Positions 50,703 through 59,130 of a DNA stretch of 64,000 nt are shown here, one piece after another. The notes under the pieces were generated by a model, which had not been told where the DNA came from, did no database searches, and was given only the letters and a program-made list of their open reading frames with translations. Source of the stretch: Lachnospira multipara ATCC 19207 (GTDB lineage Bacteria; Bacillota; Clostridia; Lachnospirales; Lachnospiraceae); the NCBI RefSeq assembly GCF_000424105.1, contig NZ_AUJG01000003.1:124001-188000 (forward strand), written 5' to 3'. Each line of letters starts with the position of its first letter. Positions within the stretch are counted from its first letter, which is position 1. Both the position numbers and the translations under genes were made by a program.

Positions 50703-50726
50703 AAAAGGACAGCAAGCTGTCCTTTT
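50703..50726. terminator. Bidirectional intrinsic terminator
   Basis: AAAAGGACAGC and GCTGTCCTTTT form an 11-base stem with T-runs on both sides. It ends the aldolase-like transcript ahead of the two-component genes. Confidence 0.85.
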
Positions 50727-50764
50727 TTGTTTGGTTATATAAAGTATGAAATAGTGAAAAAATC

Positions 50765-51739
50765 TTATTCGTAGGCTGTAACCTCTGTATAAAACTTAGA
50801 GTAATCAGTTCTCTTCTCAGCTGTAAATGCTATAGCTGCTCTTGGATGCTGATTAGCCTGTCCTGTAATAATATATTGAATATCAGAGCCCCATGTAACA
50901 CCACTCTTTTTAAGTGGAACCATATGGTTCTCAATAAATTTGAAAATATTAGCAATCTTATACTTAGGATTTCTAAGGAATCCAAGTAATAATTCTGTAC
51001 AGCAGTTTCCTGCGCCTCTACCCATACCATTAACAGTTGCATCTAAGTAGCTAATACCGATGCTTGCTGTCTGAATTGTATTGGCAAAAGCTAACTGTTG
51101 ATTGTTGTGAGCATGAATACCAATTGACTTATTGTACTTCTCGCCTATTGCTAAGTATTTCTCAGCTAAGCGACACATCTGCTCTGGGAATAGGGAGCCA
51201 TAGCTATCAACTAAATAGATTACATTGGCTGAGCTCTTACCAAGCAATTCAAGAGCTAAGTCAAGTTCTGTTTCAGAAGCTGTTGAAATAGCCATAATAT
51301 TAACAGTTACCTCATAACCCTTCTTAGCAAAATCCTCTATCATCTCAATAGCTGCAGGAATCTGGTAGATATAAGTAGCGACTCTAATGAGATCAACCAC
51401 ACTCTCTGACTTTGGTGGGATATCATTAAGATCTGTTCTACCTACATCTGCCATAACTGCGATCTTAAGATCTGTATTATTCTCGCCAACAATAGCGCGA
51501 ATATCTTCTTCATTACAAAACTTCCACTTACCGAAGTCCTTTGGATCAAATACTTCCTTAGAAGCCTTATAACCAAATTCCATATAATCTATTCCAGCTG
51601 CTACATTTGTCTTATATAAATCACGGACGAAGTCATCTGAGAACTCAAAATTATTAACGAGTCCTCCATCACGTAATGTACAGTCAACTACTTTAATGTC
51701 TGGTCTAAACGACGTTAAATCACCTTTTTGTTCCAACAT
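50765..51739 (-). CDS. HMGL-like (DRE-TIM) aldolase/metallolyase
   Basis: The 324-residue TIM-barrel protein starts its domain with VVDCTLRDGGLVNNFEFSDD, the DRE-TIM metal/catalytic loop, and carries SIGIHAHNNQQLAFANTIQT with the two metal-binding His. GMGRGAGNCCTELLLGFL is the conserved loop of 4-hydroxy-2-oxovalerate aldolase and related lyases. No acyl-CoA-dehydrogenase partner is present. It is therefore a stand-alone member of unknown substrate that probably cleaves or forms a C-C bond of a 2-oxo acid. AAGGAGG precedes ATG. The 155-base leader contains unusual repeats (51794-51889). Confidence 0.85.
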   Translation of the reverse strand: MLEQKGDLTSFRPDIKVVDCTLRDGGLVNNFEFSDDFVRDLYKTNVAAGIDYMEFGYKASKEVFDPKDFGKWKFCNEEDIRAIVGENNTDLKIAVMADVGRTDLNDIPPKSESVVDLIRVATYIYQIPAAIEMIEDFAKKGYEVTVNIMAISTASETELDLALELLGKSSANVIYLVDSYGSLFPEQMCRLAEKYLAIGEKYNKSIGIHAHNNQQLAFANTIQTASIGISYLDATVNGMGRGAGNCCTELLLGFLRNPKYKIANIFKFIENHMVPLKKSGVTWGSDIQYIITGQANQHPRAAIAFTAEKRTDYSKFYTEVTAYE

Positions 51740-51793
51740 ATCACTTTCCTCCTTAACAAGATTTCCTAATGAAAATGCATTTACTTCTCACAT

Positions 51794-51841
51794 TTACTAC
51801 ATATCTTTTTTACTACATATCTTTCTTACTACATATCTTTT
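51794..51841 (-). repeat. Three tandem 16-base repeats in the aldolase leader
   Basis: TTACTACATATCTTTT-type units begin at 51794, 51810 and 51826 with only single-base differences. In the transcribed (minus) sense each contains GATATGTAGTAA, that is a start codon followed at once by a stop. Confidence 0.8.
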
Positions 51842-51866
51842 TTCTTTGTTGCATTTTCTTTATTCG

Positions 51867-51929
51867 CTTTAAAGCGTTACGCTTTAAAGTACTAAACTGA
51901 ATTATAATCATTTTTATTCTTTATGTCAA
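51867..51929 (-). promoter_or_regulatory. Consensus promoter and dyad operator of the aldolase gene
   Basis: On the minus strand a perfect TTGACA (51924-51929) and TATAAT (51901-51906) are 17 bases apart. CTTTAAAGCG and CGCTTTAAAG (51867-51889) form perfect 10-base arms separated by 3 bases, at or just after the predicted start near 51894. A fully consensus promoter with a dyad at +1 strongly suggests repression by a dimeric regulator. The 5' end of the mRNA would alternatively fold into that hairpin. Confidence 0.75.
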
Positions 51930-51995
51930 CCTAATTTGTGAAAAAAAGTGGTAAAGTTTTATACCTTACCACTTGTCAATTTCTTATTGAATTTT

Positions 51996-53090
51996 CTAGA
52001 CTTCAAGCTTCATATCGCCCTCTTTAACCCAACCAATTTTTCTAATAATTAGGTCAAAAATCAAGGCAAATACTGCTGGTAAAACTATGCAAATTAGTAC
52101 TAAACCAATCCAGTCAAAGGCTGTAATTGAAGTCTTAAGTCCCTTTGCTATATCTCCAACCCAACCTGTATAAACACCAAGAGGGCCCACTAAACCACAA
52201 GTTCCCATACCTGAAGAAATTGCTGCACCATTCATCTCTAAATGGAAGATGCAAGTTGCAATAGGTCCTGTAATAGCTGATGCAAGAATTGGCGCAAGCC
52301 AGATCTTAGGATTCTTAACTATATTACCCATCTGTAACATAGAAGTACCAATTCCTTGTGAAACCAAACCGCCCCACTTATTCTCTCTAAAAGAAATCAC
52401 TGCAAAGCCCACCATCTGAGCACAACATCCTGCCACTGCTGCACCCCCTGCAAGGCCAACTAAACCAAGCGCCGCACAGATTGCCGCAGAGGATACTGGA
52501 AGGGTTAGGAAAATGCCCATAAAGACGGAAACTATTATTCCCATTAGGAATGGCTGCAAATCCGTAGCCCACATAATAATATTTCCAAGCCAAAGAGCTG
52601 CCTTACCTATTGGTGGCGCAATTAGACTTGAGACAATAATTCCCACAACTACAGTAACAATCGGTGTTACAAGAATATCTATCTTTGTTTCCTTTGATAC
52701 TAACTTTCCTGCCTCAGCAGCAATAATAGATATAAAATATACTGCTAAAGGACCGCCAGCTCCACCTAAGGCATTGGCTGCAAATCCCACTGATACCATA
52801 GAGAAAAGCACAAGTGGAGGACACTTTAGGGCATAACCTATTGCAAGTGCCATAGCTGGACCACTCATAGCTGATGCTAAACCACCGATTGTATAATCAG
52901 TTCCACTAATAGTTGCTATTGTCTTTGTTAATAAGCCAATGGAAAATTGTGTTCCAATGGCATTAAGTATTGTTCCTATTAAAAGGGAACAAAAGAGACC
53001 TTGGGCCATGGCTCCTAAGGCATCTACACCGTATCTTTTTACAGATATTTCGATGTCTTTTTTCTTCAAAAAGTCTTTAACTTTTCCCAT
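51996..53090 (-). CDS. Polytopic membrane protein, PTS EIIC_2-like family
   Basis: The 364-residue hydrophobic protein begins MGKVKDFLKKKDIEISVKRY and has about nine membrane segments. Gly/Ala-rich loops include GGLASAMSGPAMALAIGYAL, AANALGGAGGPLAVYFISII and AISSGMGTCGLVGPLGVYTG. This pattern matches the EIIC_2 family of PTS-like membrane proteins, which lack clear EIIA/EIIB partners. Neither partner is visible here, so active sugar phosphotransfer is doubtful and it may be a different transporter. ATG 53090 follows CGGAGG. It is about 50 bases downstream of mfd. Confidence 0.7.
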   Translation of the reverse strand: MGKVKDFLKKKDIEISVKRYGVDALGAMAQGLFCSLLIGTILNAIGTQFSIGLLTKTIATISGTDYTIGGLASAMSGPAMALAIGYALKCPPLVLFSMVSVGFAANALGGAGGPLAVYFISIIAAEAGKLVSKETKIDILVTPIVTVVVGIIVSSLIAPPIGKAALWLGNIIMWATDLQPFLMGIIVSVFMGIFLTLPVSSAAICAALGLVGLAGGAAVAGCCAQMVGFAVISFRENKWGGLVSQGIGTSMLQMGNIVKNPKIWLAPILASAITGPIATCIFHLEMNGAAISSGMGTCGLVGPLGVYTGWVGDIAKGLKTSITAFDWIGLVLICIVLPAVFALIFDLIIRKIGWVKEGDMKLEV

Positions 53091-53141
53091 AAATCCTCCG
53101 CACTTTAAATTCATAAGTGTAATTAAATCCACTCTTTAATT

Positions 53142-56100
53142 CTATTTTTTTACTACATTTTCCAAGAAATCATCCATTAAGCTATTAAGTCCATTTAGAT
53201 ATTCCCTGGCATTGCCAAACTTTCTTTTTGTAACCTTCCATCTAAAGTTAGCATCCCTAACACTAAATGCTAGAGCCCCGCCAAATCTAGCTAAAAATTC
53301 ATCAAGGGCTTCCACATCAATTTCTGATTTTGGTGAAATGGACATGTTAGTAAACCACTGAGAATTGCCGCTTTCGCCTATGGCATTGTGAAGGCCACCC
53401 TTAATTTCAATAAAGCCAATCTTGTGAGCCTTGGCTTTAATAAGAGCAATCATAGTTAAATTATGGGCTGCCGCTGGGAGCTCTCCATATCTATCTACTA
53501 ATTCATCTTCCATATCATTTAGCTCTTCCATAGTTTCGATGTTTGCAATTCGCTTATAGGCATCAAGCTTTTGATACTCACTTCTAATATAAGTAGAAGG
53601 AATAAAGGCATCTACGTCTAAGTCGATTGTTGTCTCGAAATCGTATTCATTTTTAATACCCTTAAGCTTATTAACGGCCTGATTTAACATTTTACAATAA
53701 AGGTCGTAACCTACTGCTGCCATGTGTCCATGCTGGCTTCGGCCAAGTACCGAACCTGCACCTCTAATTTCTAAATCCTTCATGGCAATCTTAAAGCCGC
53801 TACCAAAGCCTGCAAATTCCTTGATTGCCGACAATCTCTTCTCTGCAATTTCAGAAATCATTCTGTCTCTTTTATACAAAAGGAAAGCAAAGGCAGTTCT
53901 GTTGCTTCGACCAACTCTACCTCTTAACTGATAAAGAGTAGATAGACCGAAGTTATCTGCATCCTCAATAATCATTGTGTTACAGTTAGAAATATCCATA
54001 CCTGTCTCAATAATTGTTGTACATACCAGCACATCAATTTCATGATTAATAAAGTCTGTCATGATTCGCTCAAGCTGGCGTTTGTCCATCTGACCATGAG
54101 CTATTGCTACATTTGCATCAGGAACAAGGGACTCCACGTGAGCCGCCATATCCTCAATTCCCTTAACCTTGTTATATACATAGAAAACCTGACCATCTCT
54201 TGCAAGCTCACGATTAATAGCCTCTCGAATCATCTCATCGTTATGCTCTGTAACGAAGGTCTGAATAGGAATTCTATCCACCGGTGGCTCCTCTAAAACG
54301 CTCATATCTCTAATTCCCACTAAACTCATGTGAAGAGTTCTAGGAATTGGAGTTGCTGAAAGTGTAAGTACGTCAATATTTTCCTTAAGCTTTTTTATCT
54401 TTTCCTTATGAGTTACGCCAAAGCGCTGTTCCTCATCAATAATAAGTAGACCTAAATCCTTAAACTCCACATCCTTTGAAAGAAGTCTGTGAGTTCCTAT
54501 TACAATGTCTACAGTGCCCTTCTTTAGCTTAGCCACCGTCTCCTTATTTTGAGCGGAGGTCTTAAAGCTTGATAACTGCTCCACTGTAACTGGGAAGTCC
54601 TTTAGTCTTTCCTTGAAGTTGTTAAAATGCTGATTACAAAGCACGGTAGTTGGCACAAGATAAGCCACCTGCTTGCTATCCTGAACTGCCTTAAAGGCCG
54701 CTCTAATAGCAACTTCTGTCTTACCATAACCTACATCCCCGCAAATCAGTCTATCCATAACTCTAGGACTTTCCATGTCCTTTTTAGTATCATCAATGGC
54801 ATTTAACTGATCTAGAGTCTCCTCGTATGGGAACATTTCCTCAAATTCCTGCTGCCAAACAGTATCCGCTGTAAACTCGTAGCCCTTAATCTTTGAACGT
54901 GTGGCATAAAGCTCAACTAAATCCTTTGCCACCTCTTCAACCGCCGACTTAACCTTACTCTTGGTCTTTGACCATTCCACAGAGTTAAGCTTATTAAGCT
55001 TAGGCTTTTTCTCTACGTCTGCCGCGGCATATTTTTGCAATCTATCTAACTGAGTGGCAAGAAGGAATAAATTACTATTACCATCATAGGCAATCTTTAC
55101 GTAATCCTTCTCCACGTCATTAACCACAATCTTTTCAATACCCTTATAGATACCAAGACCGTGAGTCTCGTGAACCACGTAATCCCCTACGTTTAAGTCG
55201 TTAAAGCTAGCGATAGAGTTGCCATTTTTCTTGGCCTCCTTCTTACGCTTAAGTCTCTTCTTTTCCCTATCTGTGAAAATGTCACTCTCAGATATACATA
55301 CAAACTTTAGTAAAGGATATTCAAAGCCCGCATGTAAACTACCATAAGTCACCATAATAGTGCCCTGCTTTATAGGCTTTGTAAAATCATCACTATAATA
55401 ACTCTCAATCTCAAGACCTGCTAAATCATCCACGATTCTCTTAGCTCTAGTCCTTGAACTAGAAACCAAAACCACGCTGTATTTATTCTTCTTATACTTG
55501 GCAAGATCATTGGCAAGCATCTCAAAACTATTATTATAAGAACTAATAGTTCTTGTTTCTAGATTCATTGAAAAGTCGATTTTATTCAATTTATAAGTGT
55601 AGTCAAGAGCAGACAGTGTCAGCTTTTTAAAGTCCTTAAGTCCTGCCATAATTTCATCCATAGGACGAATCAAACCAGTCTGACAAGGAAGCACCATACC
55701 ACAAGAAAGTCTGTGCTTCATGCTTTCCTCATACTCATAGCTTACTAAATCAGACTTTTCCTTTAATCTATGTAATTCATCAAGAACGATTAAAGTTTTA
55801 CCCTTTGGCAAATAGTCTGCAAAGCCCACAGTTTCACTTGAGAAAGCCTTAATAAACCTAGAATAATCCCCGGTTCTTTTAGCATCTGCCACAAGTTTTC
55901 TAATGGCATTACCTGCATCAATATCTTCCTTACTACGTCTCTTTTTTTCAATATTAAAAACCTGTAACTGTGCTTTAGCTTCCTTTTCAATAAGTTCTAA
56001 TCCTTCTTCAATTTCCTCCTCTGTGAAAATGTATTCCGTCGCCGGAAATACTCTTATTTCCTTTACTTTCTCAATAGAGCGCTGACTGTCTACATCAAAG

Positions 56101-56711
56101 TATCTAATAGAATCAATCTCATCATCCCAGAGCTCAATTCTTACTGGAGTCTCACTGGTGAATGGGAAAATGTCAATAATACCACCACGTATAGAAAACT
56201 GGCCTCTTCCCTCAACCATAGGCATTCTCTCATAACCTATCGCCACAAGTTTTGACTTAATCTTATCTAAATCTAAGACGTCATCTGTCTTAAAAACTAA
56301 AGTACTATCAATGTATTTTTCAATTGGAATTAAAGTATCTGAAAGAGCATCAATTGTGGTAACAATAGTTAACTTGTCCTCATTGATAATCTTATTTATA
56401 ACTTCAATTCTCTGTCCCACAATTTGCTTTCCGGAAATGTCTGCATTGTAAAAAATCGCATCCTTAGCTGGATAATACGATACATTTTCATTAAAAAATG
56501 CCGCATCCTCAGCTATCTTTCTAGCCTTCACTTCGTCAGAGCTTACAATAAGTAGGAAATTATAATCGCTAGCAATTGCAGAGGCTAAATGCACCTTTTG
56601 CGTATCTATGCAGCCTGATATAGATACAAGTTTTCCGCCTTTGCCATCTAGAACTGTATTTAATTCCTTAATGCCTTCTAGCTTACGTATTGGATCGTAA
56701 AATGTATCCAT
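53142..56711 (-). CDS. mfd: Transcription-repair coupling factor
   Basis: The 1189-residue protein has a UvrB-homology N-terminal module (RGGIIDIFPFTSETPVRIEL), the RNA-polymerase interaction domain (NDLNVGDYVVHETHGLGIYK) and a RecG-like helicase core. Walker A reads DRLICGDVGYGKTEVAIRAA, the DEEQ box LLIIDEEQRFGV, and motif VI QLRGRVGRSNRTAFAFLL. The C-terminal TRCF domain is present. It removes stalled RNA polymerase and recruits UvrA. It follows pth by 37 bases, the Firmicutes order. Confidence 0.98.
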   Translation of the reverse strand: MDTFYDPIRKLEGIKELNTVLDGKGGKLVSISGCIDTQKVHLASAIASDYNFLLIVSSDEVKARKIAEDAAFFNENVSYYPAKDAIFYNADISGKQIVGQRIEVINKIINEDKLTIVTTIDALSDTLIPIEKYIDSTLVFKTDDVLDLDKIKSKLVAIGYERMPMVEGRGQFSIRGGIIDIFPFTSETPVRIELWDDEIDSIRYFDVDSQRSIEKVKEIRVFPATEYIFTEEEIEEGLELIEKEAKAQLQVFNIEKKRRSKEDIDAGNAIRKLVADAKRTGDYSRFIKAFSSETVGFADYLPKGKTLIVLDELHRLKEKSDLVSYEYEESMKHRLSCGMVLPCQTGLIRPMDEIMAGLKDFKKLTLSALDYTYKLNKIDFSMNLETRTISSYNNSFEMLANDLAKYKKNKYSVVLVSSSRTRAKRIVDDLAGLEIESYYSDDFTKPIKQGTIMVTYGSLHAGFEYPLLKFVCISESDIFTDREKKRLKRKKEAKKNGNSIASFNDLNVGDYVVHETHGLGIYKGIEKIVVNDVEKDYVKIAYDGNSNLFLLATQLDRLQKYAAADVEKKPKLNKLNSVEWSKTKSKVKSAVEEVAKDLVELYATRSKIKGYEFTADTVWQQEFEEMFPYEETLDQLNAIDDTKKDMESPRVMDRLICGDVGYGKTEVAIRAAFKAVQDSKQVAYLVPTTVLCNQHFNNFKERLKDFPVTVEQLSSFKTSAQNKETVAKLKKGTVDIVIGTHRLLSKDVEFKDLGLLIIDEEQRFGVTHKEKIKKLKENIDVLTLSATPIPRTLHMSLVGIRDMSVLEEPPVDRIPIQTFVTEHNDEMIREAINRELARDGQVFYVYNKVKGIEDMAAHVESLVPDANVAIAHGQMDKRQLERIMTDFINHEIDVLVCTTIIETGMDISNCNTMIIEDADNFGLSTLYQLRGRVGRSNRTAFAFLLYKRDRMISEIAEKRLSAIKEFAGFGSGFKIAMKDLEIRGAGSVLGRSQHGHMAAVGYDLYCKMLNQAVNKLKGIKNEYDFETTIDLDVDAFIPSTYIRSEYQKLDAYKRIANIETMEELNDMEDELVDRYGELPAAAHNLTMIALIKAKAHKIGFIEIKGGLHNAIGESGNSQWFTNMSISPKSEIDVEALDEFLARFGGALAFSVRDANFRWKVTKRKFGNAREYLNGLNSLMDDFLENVVKK

Positions 56712-56748
56712 AAGTTTCTCCTTTTAACCTAGCCTGTTTAACTATCTA

Positions 56749-57306
56749 CTAATTAAACTTATTCATGGCAAATTCAGTACCTTCCGCCATAATTGTTTCA
56801 ATAGCCTCGCAAGCTCTCTTCTTTGCATCTTCTAAAGTCTTTTCATCTTCTTTGTTAAATCTACCAAGTACCCAATCTGCAAGGTCCCAGCCAGAAGGCT
56901 TGTTGCCTACACCAAACTTAACCCTCTTAAAGCCGTCACTGCCTAGATGAGCAATAATGCTTTTAATACCATTATGTCCGCCAGCACTTCCCTTAGGTCG
57001 AATTCTTAATTTGCCTACATCTAAACTAATATCATCAAAAACCACAATAAAATCCTCAATATCAGCCTTGTAATAATCCATTACCGCTCTTATGCATTCA
57101 CCAGAATTATTCATATAAGTAAGAGGTTTTACAAGTACTACCTTCTCACCGTTAATTACACCTTTACCAAGCATTCCCTTAAACTTTGAATTATCAATGT
57201 CAATATTATGCTTACTTGCTAACTCATCTATAACTGCAAAACCTGCATTATGTCTTGTTTTTTCATATTCTTTTCCTGGGTTTCCTAAACCTGCTATTAT
57301 ATACAT
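56749..57306 (-). CDS. pth: Peptidyl-tRNA hydrolase
   Basis: The 185-residue protein begins MYIIAGLGNPGKEYEKTRHN with the catalytic His in TRHNAGF (residue 20). It has LVKPLTYMNNSG and VFDDISLDVGKLRIRPKGSA with the conserved Asp, and GGHNGIKSIIAHLG. It releases peptides from prematurely dropped peptidyl-tRNA. It is the first gene of the pth-mfd unit. The 164-base divergent region to the next plus-strand gene contains AT-rich promoter-like sequence. Confidence 0.97.
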   Translation of the reverse strand: MYIIAGLGNPGKEYEKTRHNAGFAVIDELASKHNIDIDNSKFKGMLGKGVINGEKVVLVKPLTYMNNSGECIRAVMDYYKADIEDFIVVFDDISLDVGKLRIRPKGSAGGHNGIKSIIAHLGSDGFKRVKFGVGNKPSGWDLADWVLGRFNKEDEKTLEDAKKRACEAIETIMAEGTEFAMNKFN

Positions 57307-57505
57307 ATTTTACCTCACAATAATCCTTTATAAAATGTTTTTATATGTCTAAATCTTATCACCAAAAGCAAAAGTCAACAAGAATAAAAAACTACTATAA
57401 ATTATATAAATATTATGATATAATTTTTTTACATTTGAAAACATCAAACTATATATAGGCTACAAACTAATGACAAAGCCGGATGTTTTCCAAAAGGAGG
57501 AACAT

Positions 57506-58192
57506 ATGCTTGTATTGCAAAATGTTAATAAACATTACTCAAGTATTACTGCCGCAAGTAATCAAAATATTAGTCTTGAGGCAGGAAATGTGTACGCCCT
57601 ACTAGGTCCAAACGGTAGCGGTAAATCAACATTTATGAAGATGATAACAGGACTTGTAAAGCCTGATAGTGGAACTATTCTTTACAAAGGTCAGCCATTA
57701 TCAAGTCAATCAAAATTAGACATTTCTTATATGCCAACTGAAAGTTATTTTTATTCATATATGACTGCGAAAGATATTTGTAAGTACTTTAGTGATTTCT
57801 TTCCAGATTTTAATCCTAATAAATTCTACGCCTTTTTAAATGACATGGAATTACCTGATAATTTAAAAGCTTATAAAATGTCTACAGGTATGTTAGCAAA
57901 ATTAAAAATTGCTGTTTCACTTTCTCGAAGCTCTGGTCTTATGATGCTTGATGAACCTTTAAATGGTATTGATATTATTTCAAGAGAACGTATGACAGCA
58001 ACTATTGCAGCCAACTCAGGTCCAGGAAGAATCATGATTGTATCTTCTCATTTAGTTGATGAGTTAGAGACTGTTTCTACTCATGCTATTTTCATTAAGC
58101 AAGGTAGTATCGTTGCTGCTGGTTCAATTGAAGAACTACGTAATCAAACTGGTTTAGGTCTTGTAGATATTTACAAGAGAATTTACGCTTAA
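57506..58192 (+). CDS. ABC transporter ATP-binding protein
   Basis: This 228-residue ATPase has Walker A LLGPNGSGKSTFMKMITGL, a somewhat degenerate signature (KMSTGMLAKLKIAVSLSRSS), Walker B LMMLDEPLNGID and switch His in MIVSSHLVDELETV. ATG 57506 follows AAAGGAGGAACAT; the longer frame from 57470 lacks a binding site. The permease starts 10 bases downstream. The YtrB/EcsA-like type and the missing solute-binding protein suggest export or membrane-stress functions; the substrate is unknown. It is divergent from pth-mfd. Confidence 0.92.
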   Translation: MLVLQNVNKHYSSITAASNQNISLEAGNVYALLGPNGSGKSTFMKMITGLVKPDSGTILYKGQPLSSQSKLDISYMPTESYFYSYMTAKDICKYFSDFFPDFNPNKFYAFLNDMELPDNLKAYKMSTGMLAKLKIAVSLSRSSGLMMLDEPLNGIDIISRERMTATIAANSGPGRIMIVSSHLVDELETVSTHAIFIKQGSIVAAGSIEELRNQTGLGLVDIYKRIYA

Positions 58193-58202
58193 GGAGGATA
58201 TC

Positions 58203-58970
58203 ATGTTAAAGTTACTTAAATATGAGATTAGAAAAAATATTGCACCGCTTATGCTTTTCTTTTTAGCATTAGCCTTACTTGAGGGCTATTTCTTAATATG
58301 CTATAGCAATAGAGATTATGAAGCTATTGATTTAGCGATTGTACTTTTAGTATTTGCTACTTTCCTTTCATTCTTTATTGTATTTGCTCTAGCAATTAGT
58401 TCTTATAGTAGAGAATTAAAAAATAAGACTATATATCTTATTTTTATGACACCTAACTCAACAATTTCAATCATACTTTCAAAGCTTATACATGCAATTT
58501 TAACAGCCTTTGTTGTAGCTTGTGTATTTGCTATTATTGGAATTTGGGATATTAACCTTTATATTGATCTTTTTGATGCTGGTCAGATTTCTGCAAAAGA
58601 TGTATTAGATGTGGTTTTAGCAAGCTTTAATACAAGCATTTCCTCACTAATACTTACAACAATATTTACCGTTATTAGCGTAGTAATTGTTTTCTTAACT
58701 TATGTTGTAATGGGTTATTTATCAATAACAATTTCGGCAACACTCCTTTCAAACAGCAAGGCAAAAGGACTTCTTTCACTAACAATTTTTATTGTATTTG
58801 TTATTGTTTATGCTCTTATTGTAAATATGCTACCAAAACTTAGTACTTATCCTGAGACTGTTTTAGAGTACTTATATTCTATTTTGCCACAAATCATTTT
58901 ATCTGTTATTTCTATAATTCTTATGATTTGGGGAACTTCTTACTTATTAGACAAGAAGATTAGTTTATAA
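58203..58970 (+). CDS. ABC-2 type transporter permease
   Basis: The 255-residue protein has six hydrophobic segments and the motif SYSRELKNKTIYLIFMTPNS, with SIILSKLIHAILTAFVVACV after it, typical of ABC-2 family permeases. AAGGAGGATATC precedes ATG 58203, directly after the ATPase stop. Together they form one transporter operon that ends at the terminator 59010-59068. There is no signal for its cargo. Confidence 0.82.
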   Translation: MLKLLKYEIRKNIAPLMLFFLALALLEGYFLICYSNRDYEAIDLAIVLLVFATFLSFFIVFALAISSYSRELKNKTIYLIFMTPNSTISIILSKLIHAILTAFVVACVFAIIGIWDINLYIDLFDAGQISAKDVLDVVLASFNTSISSLILTTIFTVISVVIVFLTYVVMGYLSITISATLLSNSKAKGLLSLTIFIVFVIVYALIVNMLPKLSTYPETVLEYLYSILPQIILSVISIILMIWGTSYLLDKKISL

Positions 58971-59009
58971 ATTCTTTGTTTATTAGTTCTTTGTTTAAAC
59001 AATAAAAAT

Positions 59010-59068
59010 GCTTGCAATCAATAACTCCTTATTCCACTTGGAATAGATTGGAATTAATGATTGCAAGC
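59010..59068. terminator. Bidirectional intrinsic terminator
   Basis: GCTTGCAATCA and TGATTGCAAGC pair over 11 bases; an inner ATTCCA and TGGAAT stem also forms. TTATTTTTTA follows on the plus strand and ATTTTTATTG on the minus strand. It serves both the ABC operon and the convergent pectinesterase gene. Confidence 0.85.
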
Positions 59069-59130
59069 TTATTTTTTATGTCAGTTTAAAGCTAAGTATT
59101 AATTCATTAACTGCTTTTACTAAACTTATT

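Noticed and set aside
51794-51841. CRISPR-like repeats
   Set aside because: The 16-base units are directly tandem without spacers, and no cas genes occur in the window.
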